DNA of 64,000 nucleotides. Source: Bosea vestrisii. GTDB taxonomy: Bacteria; Pseudomonadota; Alphaproteobacteria; Rhizobiales; Beijerinckiaceae. Made by a program: the position numbers and the translations under genes. The notes under the pieces are model-generated. The model was not told the DNA's origin and searched no databases. It saw nothing but the letters and a program-made list of their open reading frames with translations. This document shows, piece after piece, positions 60,040-64,000 of this stretch (position 1 is its first letter; each line of letters begins with the position of its first letter). The DNA is taken from contig NZ_CP126307.1 of NCBI RefSeq assembly GCF_030144325.1, positions 1,550,001 through 1,614,000 of the forward strand. Reading direction: 5' to 3'.

Positions 60040-60657
60040 CTAGACCAGTCCGTTCGTCTTGAGCGTCTGGTAGGCCTTGAGGATTTCCTGCAGCCGGCCT
60101 TCGCGTGAGCGGTCGCCGCCATTGGCGTCTGGGTGAAAACGCTTCACCAATTCCTTGTAGCGCGCCTTGATCGCGACCCGGTCGGCGGTTTCGTCGAGGT
60201 CGAGCGTCTCGAGCGCCTTCCTGGCCACCACACCAACGCGCGGCGCAGCCTGCTCCTGCTCGCGACCGGTGCGGCCCCGAAACAGGTTGAAGGCGTCCTG
60301 CATGTCCGCTCCATCCTGCTCGCTGGGACCGCGCCCGCGCTGCGCCATTCGGGCCGCGCTGGCATTGACGCCGAGTTTCCAGGTCGGCCGGTGGCCGATC
60401 TCCTCCTGCTTGGCGTAAGCCGCGAGCGCCTCGTCGTTCATGCCGGAGAAGTAGTTGTAGGTGGCGTTGTAGGCCTTCACATGCTCAAGGCAGAACTGGA
60501 AGAACTTGCCTTCCTTGCCGCGCCCCATCGGCGCGCGGAATTCGCCCAATTTGGTGCAGCCGGCGTGGTCGCAATGGCGCGCATCGGCCTCGACCACCTC
60601 TTCCGCTTCGGAAGGGCCGATCCTGATCCGGTCGAAGAGGCGCGAGTTGAAGTTCAT
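60040..60657 (-). CDS. J-domain (DnaJ-like) protein
   Basis: 205 residues. The C-terminal 60 residues form a J domain (ALETLDLDETADRVAIKARYKELVKRFHPDANGGDRSREGRLQEILKAYQTL) with the HPD motif. The N-terminal part holds two Cys pairs (DARHCDHAGCTKLGEF, FCLEHVKAYNATYNYF), perhaps a zinc site. This architecture is a conserved alphaproteobacterial DnaJ-like protein; it would stimulate a DnaK partner. ATG at 60657 chosen for homology; the longer reading lacks protein character. It lies beyond convergent reach of bolA, which in this group is a frequent neighbour. Confidence 0.87.
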   Translation of the reverse strand: MNFNSRLFDRIRIGPSEAEEVVEADARHCDHAGCTKLGEFRAPMGRGKEGKFFQFCLEHVKAYNATYNYFSGMNDEALAAYAKQEEIGHRPTWKLGVNASAARMAQRGRGPSEQDGADMQDAFNLFRGRTGREQEQAAPRVGVVARKALETLDLDETADRVAIKARYKELVKRFHPDANGGDRSREGRLQEILKAYQTLKTNGLV

Positions 60658-60832
60658 CGTCTCATGGTTATGCGGGTGGAATGCTGCGTCGACAAGCCGG
60701 CCGCTGCGCGGATCGCCCCGCACCTGCAGCAAGCCAATCGCCTTGGCGACAGCTTGACCCTGATTGCTTAAGGAACCCGGCTCGGCCGAGACGGCCGAAA
60801 CCTCCCCTAAATAGTGTTTCCACGCTCGAAAC

Positions 60833-62461
60833 TCAACGGCCGCAGGCAGGATCGCCCCCGGCCGCAAGCGCGAGCCTGGTTCCACGAGGCACGCGATAGA
60901 TCGGCGCCTCTCCGGAAGCCGAAGCGGTTTCCACCACCCCGACACCGACATGAGAGCCCGGAGAATCCGGCTCCAATGAGGCGGCAATGACATTGGCGCC
61001 TGTTTGCGTCATTGGCACGAAGACGGCATTGGCTGATACCTCCAGCCGGCGCGGCCTGAGCTCGACCTTCACCGCCTGGTCCGGGTTGATGTTCTCGCGG
61101 TCGATCTTCTTCACCGGCCCCTTCTGCTCGACCATGAAGGCCTCGACCTCGAGCGTCGCGGGGCCGCCGAGCGCGCAGGTGGCGATGCCCTTGAGCCTGA
61201 GCGCATCGAGCGCCGCCTGCCCTGCCGGCAGGACGAGATAGCCCTCCGGCCGCGCCCGGCGGCTGGTCACCGTGACCTTGCGCGAGTCGCGGAACTCGAC
61301 CGGGGTCGGCATATCGGCACCGGTCGCCGGATCGACGAGCGGGATCGCGACGGTCTCCGTCGCGATACGGTGCCCGACGATCAGCTCGCCTTGGTTGCGC
61401 GCCAGTTCCGCCCGCGCCGCCTTCACCGCCCCTAGCACGGCCTCGTCATTGGCCGCGACCGTGTCGAGCACGGCGCGCGCAATCACGTAATGCGTGGCGA
61501 TGCGGCGTTCCAGGTTCTCCAGTTGCAAGCCGACCCCGCGCGTCTCGATCAGGAAGGAGACCGCGCCGGAAAGCCCGAACAGGTTGCGCGCGATGCCCGG
61601 CGCATTGCCGCCCATCGAGACCAGCTTGTCGTCCTTGCGGTAGCTGGTGGTGAAGTACCAGAAGGAGGAGAGCCCCTTCTCCGCCATCGCCTTGTCCATG
61701 GCCGGCTTGACCAACTCGGCCGCGATCTTGGTCGTCGGCTGCGGCACCGCCGGGTTGGTGGCGTAGAGGATCATCGCGTCCGCGGCATTGAGCCCGCCGA
61801 ATTTCTCCAGCCAGCGATTGGCGACCGAGAATTCGTGCACGTCGACGATCACGTCGGCCGGCAGCTCGGCGAGCTTGGCATGCAGCGCCCGCGTCTCCGG
61901 CAGGGTCAGCAGCAGATGGTCGCGGTTGAGGTCGAAGCCGCTGGCGCCGGGGCGCTTGTCGGCGGCAGCGCCATCCGGATTGCTGCGTGGCACGATCACC
62001 ACCACGAGCTTGTCGAACACAGCGGCAAGATCGCCGGTCGCCAGGTCATGAGCCAGCGCCAGCATCGCCTCAGCCCCGGCCGGCTCGTTGCCATGCTGCT
62101 GGCCGACAAACCAGACGACCGGCCGCCCCAGCGCCTTCAGCGCGGCGGGGTCGCTCAGTCCCTCCTTGGAGAAGATCAGATAAGGTAGATCGCGCCCCTG
62201 CTGCGACTTGCCGAGCGAGCCGAGCGCAACCCGGCCAGAGGCCTTGGCGGCGAGGTCAGCAACGAAGGCGTCGAGCTCGGCTTGCGTCGTCAGTCCGGGC
62301 GTGCCGCGCGTCAGCGCCGGTGTCGCGAGCGCGATCGGCACCGGCTTGTAGCGCGCCAGCACTGCCTCGCTCTGCTTGTAGTCGGCAACACGCCCTTCGT
62401 CTTGCGCCAGCACCGGACTTGCAGCGACGGAAAGAGCCAGGGCGAGCATACGCCAGATCAT
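60833..62461 (-). CDS. Exported M14-family zinc carboxypeptidase
   Basis: About 542 residues. Signal peptide MIWRMLALALSVAASPVLA. The M14 zinc ligands are visible: GQQHGNEPAGAEA (His, Glu) and IVDVHEF (His), with the SRNPDG-like PRSNPDGAAA and FDLNRDH motifs and the catalytic Glu in SFLIETRGVG. The C-terminal 200 residues are a family-specific beta-rich domain. Periplasmic or secreted peptidase. Three consecutive ATGs follow GGAGG; the third gives best spacing. Confidence 0.88.
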   Translation of the reverse strand: MIWRMLALALSVAASPVLAQDEGRVADYKQSEAVLARYKPVPIALATPALTRGTPGLTTQAELDAFVADLAAKASGRVALGSLGKSQQGRDLPYLIFSKEGLSDPAALKALGRPVVWFVGQQHGNEPAGAEAMLALAHDLATGDLAAVFDKLVVVIVPRSNPDGAAADKRPGASGFDLNRDHLLLTLPETRALHAKLAELPADVIVDVHEFSVANRWLEKFGGLNAADAMILYATNPAVPQPTTKIAAELVKPAMDKAMAEKGLSSFWYFTTSYRKDDKLVSMGGNAPGIARNLFGLSGAVSFLIETRGVGLQLENLERRIATHYVIARAVLDTVAANDEAVLGAVKAARAELARNQGELIVGHRIATETVAIPLVDPATGADMPTPVEFRDSRKVTVTSRRARPEGYLVLPAGQAALDALRLKGIATCALGGPATLEVEAFMVEQKGPVKKIDRENINPDQAVKVELRPRRLEVSANAVFVPMTQTGANVIAASLEPDSPGSHVGVGVVETASASGEAPIYRVPRGTRLALAAGGDPACGR

Positions 62462-62568
62462 CATCATCGCCTCCACGCGAAAGACGCGTATCCGCCCTGC
62501 CCCCGAGGGACTATGAGACTGCCCCGGAACCGGAGCAAGCAGCTCCAATGAACCTGATAGGAGCCCGC

Positions 62569-62841
62569 ATGCCGACCATGGCCGACCGGATCACCGGCAA
62601 GCTCACCGCTCAGCTCGTGCCCGAGCATCTCAAGGTGATCGACGAATCGCATCAGCATCACGGCCATGCCGGCTGGCGTGAGGGCGGCGAGACGCATTTT
62701 CGCGTCGAGATCGTCTCGCCTGCATTCACCGGCAAGAGCCGGCTCGAGCGACACCGCCTGGTCAATGCGGCGCTCTCCGAGGAACTTGCCGGCAGCGTGC
62801 ACGCGCTCGCGATTGTGGCGCGCGCACCAGGAGAGGCCTGA
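62569..62841 (+). CDS. bolA: BolA family protein
   Basis: 90 residues: TGKLTAQLVPEHLKVIDESHQHHGHAGWREGGETHFRVEIVSPAFTGKSRLERHRLVNAAL is the complete BolA/IbaG fold with the invariant His in the RHRLVN region. BolA proteins bind iron-sulfur clusters with monothiol glutaredoxins. ATG at 62569 follows TAGGAG; upstream in-frame ATG at 62548 is weaker. Ends 3 bp before the convergent MFS gene. Confidence 0.92.
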   Translation: MPTMADRITGKLTAQLVPEHLKVIDESHQHHGHAGWREGGETHFRVEIVSPAFTGKSRLERHRLVNAALSEELAGSVHALAIVARAPGEA

Positions 62842-62844
62842 GCC

Positions 62845-64000
62845 TCAGGCTGCCTTCCGCTCCGGCGTCGCCAGATAGATCGCGGTCGAGACGAGCAGCA
62901 GCGCCGCGAAGCCCCAGTGCATGTTGGCGTAGGCCAACGCTGCGCCCTGCCCGCCGGCGCGCTGCGTCGCGACAAACCAGCCCGAGCCCCACTGGATCAG
63001 CCCGGCTCCGGCGATGAACAGGAAATTGATGAAGGTCATGCCGCGCCCGACCAGGTGCGGCGGGAAGAACTCGCGCGCATGCGCCATCAGGATCGCATAG
63101 GTGAAGCCCGTCGCACCGACGAGCGCGAACAGGGCCACGGCGCCGAGCATGGACCGATCGCCGACGAGCGCGAGCAGGCCAAAGCCTATTCCGGTCACGA
63201 CTGTCCCCCAGGCGACCAGCGCCTTGCTGCGCCCCGCGCGCTTCTGCAAGCCGCCATAAACGAAGGCTCCGACGATCATGGTCGTCGCCATGCCGAGCGT
63301 CGCATGGCCGGCGGCGATGCCGTCGAGCCCGTGCACCTGCGTCATATAGGGCGCGATCCACAGGCCCCGCGCCGTCGCGATGATCGCGTAGCCGACGAGC
63401 GTGATCGGCGCGAGCAGCCAGAGTGGCCCGATCGCGACGATGCTCCTGAGACCTTGCAGCAGCCCCTCATGCTTGCCCGAGGCGTCGGTGACCGGCGGGG
63501 GATCGCGCACCAGCGCAGCTGCGAGCACGGTCGCGAGCAGGAAGGCCACGGCGAAAGCGAGCATGGTCGGGCGCCAGCCATAGGCCTGTGCCGCCAGCGC
63601 CAGCGGCGCAGCCCCGACGAGGTTGCCGAGCGAGCCGAGGCCGATGAAGATCGAGGTCAGCAGGCCGAAACGCGCCGGCGCTTCGGTCCGCGCGAACAGA
63701 TAGAGCGACGACATGAAGATCGGCGAGCAGCCGACCCCGACCAGAGCCATCGCCACCGTTGCCGTGTCGGCGTTACCGGCCTGCGCGAACAGGAAGGCGC
63801 CAACGCTGCCGATCGCCATGGTCACCGCGACCGTCCGGCGTGGCCCGATCCGGTCGAGAGCCCAGCCGACGGGGAACTGTGCCAGCGCGAAGGCCATGAA
63901 CCAGGCGGCGCCGAGCAGGCCAAATTCGGCCGGCCCGATACCGAGATCGCCCATCACCGGCCCGGCGATCACGCTCAGGAAGGAGCGATAGAAGATCGAC
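62845..64000 (-). CDS. MFS transporter (runs off right edge)
   Basis: At least 384 residues lie in the window and the frame remains open at the edge, where it reads SIFYRSFLSVIAGPVMGDLG, the usual start of transmembrane helix 1. Eleven or so hydrophobic segments follow, with the loop motif GWALDRIGPRRTVAV. Similar to nitrate/cyanate-type MFS carriers of about 400 residues, so only a few N-terminal residues are missing. Confidence 0.85.
   Translation of the reverse strand, partial: SIFYRSFLSVIAGPVMGDLGIGPAEFGLLGAAWFMAFALAQFPVGWALDRIGPRRTVAVTMAIGSVGAFLFAQAGNADTATVAMALVGVGCSPIFMSSLYLFARTEAPARFGLLTSIFIGLGSLGNLVGAAPLALAAQAYGWRPTMLAFAVAFLLATVLAAALVRDPPPVTDASGKHEGLLQGLRSIVAIGPLWLLAPITLVGYAIIATARGLWIAPYMTQVHGLDGIAAGHATLGMATTMIVGAFVYGGLQKRAGRSKALVAWGTVVTGIGFGLLALVGDRSMLGAVALFALVGATGFTYAILMAHAREFFPPHLVGRGMTFINFLFIAGAGLIQWGSGWFVATQRAGGQGAALAYANMHWGFAALLLVSTAIYLATPERKAA

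Overview
The window reads as chromosomal DNA of a GC-rich alphaproteobacterium of the Hyphomicrobiales (Bosea / Bradyrhizobium-like; inferred). The basis is an ethylmalonyl-CoA mutase gene, a D-tartrate dehydratase very like the Bradyrhizobium enzyme, an alphaproteobacterial LexA box (GAAC-N7-GAAC), many tripartite-tricarboxylate (Tct/Bug) transport genes, and interspersed palindromic repeats of the rhizobial kind.

Layout. 1-3.0 kb: 5' end of argH, a LysR regulator, rmlD and rmlA. 3.0-11.4 kb: amino-acid and keto-acid metabolism: LysR, an orphan amino-acid binding protein, a threonine-synthase-like PLP enzyme, an FAD-linked D-2-hydroxyacid dehydrogenase, a ThDP enzyme, an aspartate/aromatic aminotransferase and an Lrp regulator. 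11.5-15.1 kb: hpaD-hpaE-hpaF for homoprotocatechuate cleavage with divergent hpaR. 15.1-19.9 kb: a DapA-family lyase divergent from a gntR-tctC-tctB-tctA operon. 19.9-24.9 kb: a MarR-centred aromatic-acid module (Bug protein, class II aldolase-type decarboxylase, MobA-like flavin hydroxylase). 25.1-30.5 kb: a tight operon of NitT/TauT-type ABC transporter, nitroreductase-like flavoprotein, RuBisCO-like protein and cupin. This is the most intriguing metabolic unit here. 30.7-32.3 kb: a secreted type-B carboxylesterase.

32.6-45.6 kb is a roughly 13-kb genomic island inserted in the 3' end of tRNA-Glu(CUC). It is bounded by identical 18-bp att repeats and carries its own tyrosine integrase and a serine recombinase. 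Near both ends lie matching arm-type repeats, and near the left end are iteron-like repeats beside a possible replication gene. Its cargo includes phage-like small genes, an SOS-box-controlled operon with an SRAP (YedK) gene, and two candidate defence genes: one with a TIR/deoxyribosyltransferase-like C-terminus, and an HD + Hsp90-type ATPase split by a frameshift.

45.7-64 kb returns to chromosomal genes: old yellow enzyme, ComF, glutaredoxin, an omega-amidase-like hydrolase, DUF1178, a marR-MFS pair with duplicated operators, SDR, RraA-like, aminotransferase, tarD, ethylmalonyl-CoA mutase (meaA/ecm), a secreted trypsin-like protease, a DUF1989 protein, a J-domain protein, an M14 peptidase, BolA and a partial MFS transporter.

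Five genes (the small secreted protein at 40.1 kb, HD-Hsp90, DUF1178, tarD, meaA) are each broken by a single-base indel, four of them in homopolymers. Assembly error is at least as likely as real decay.
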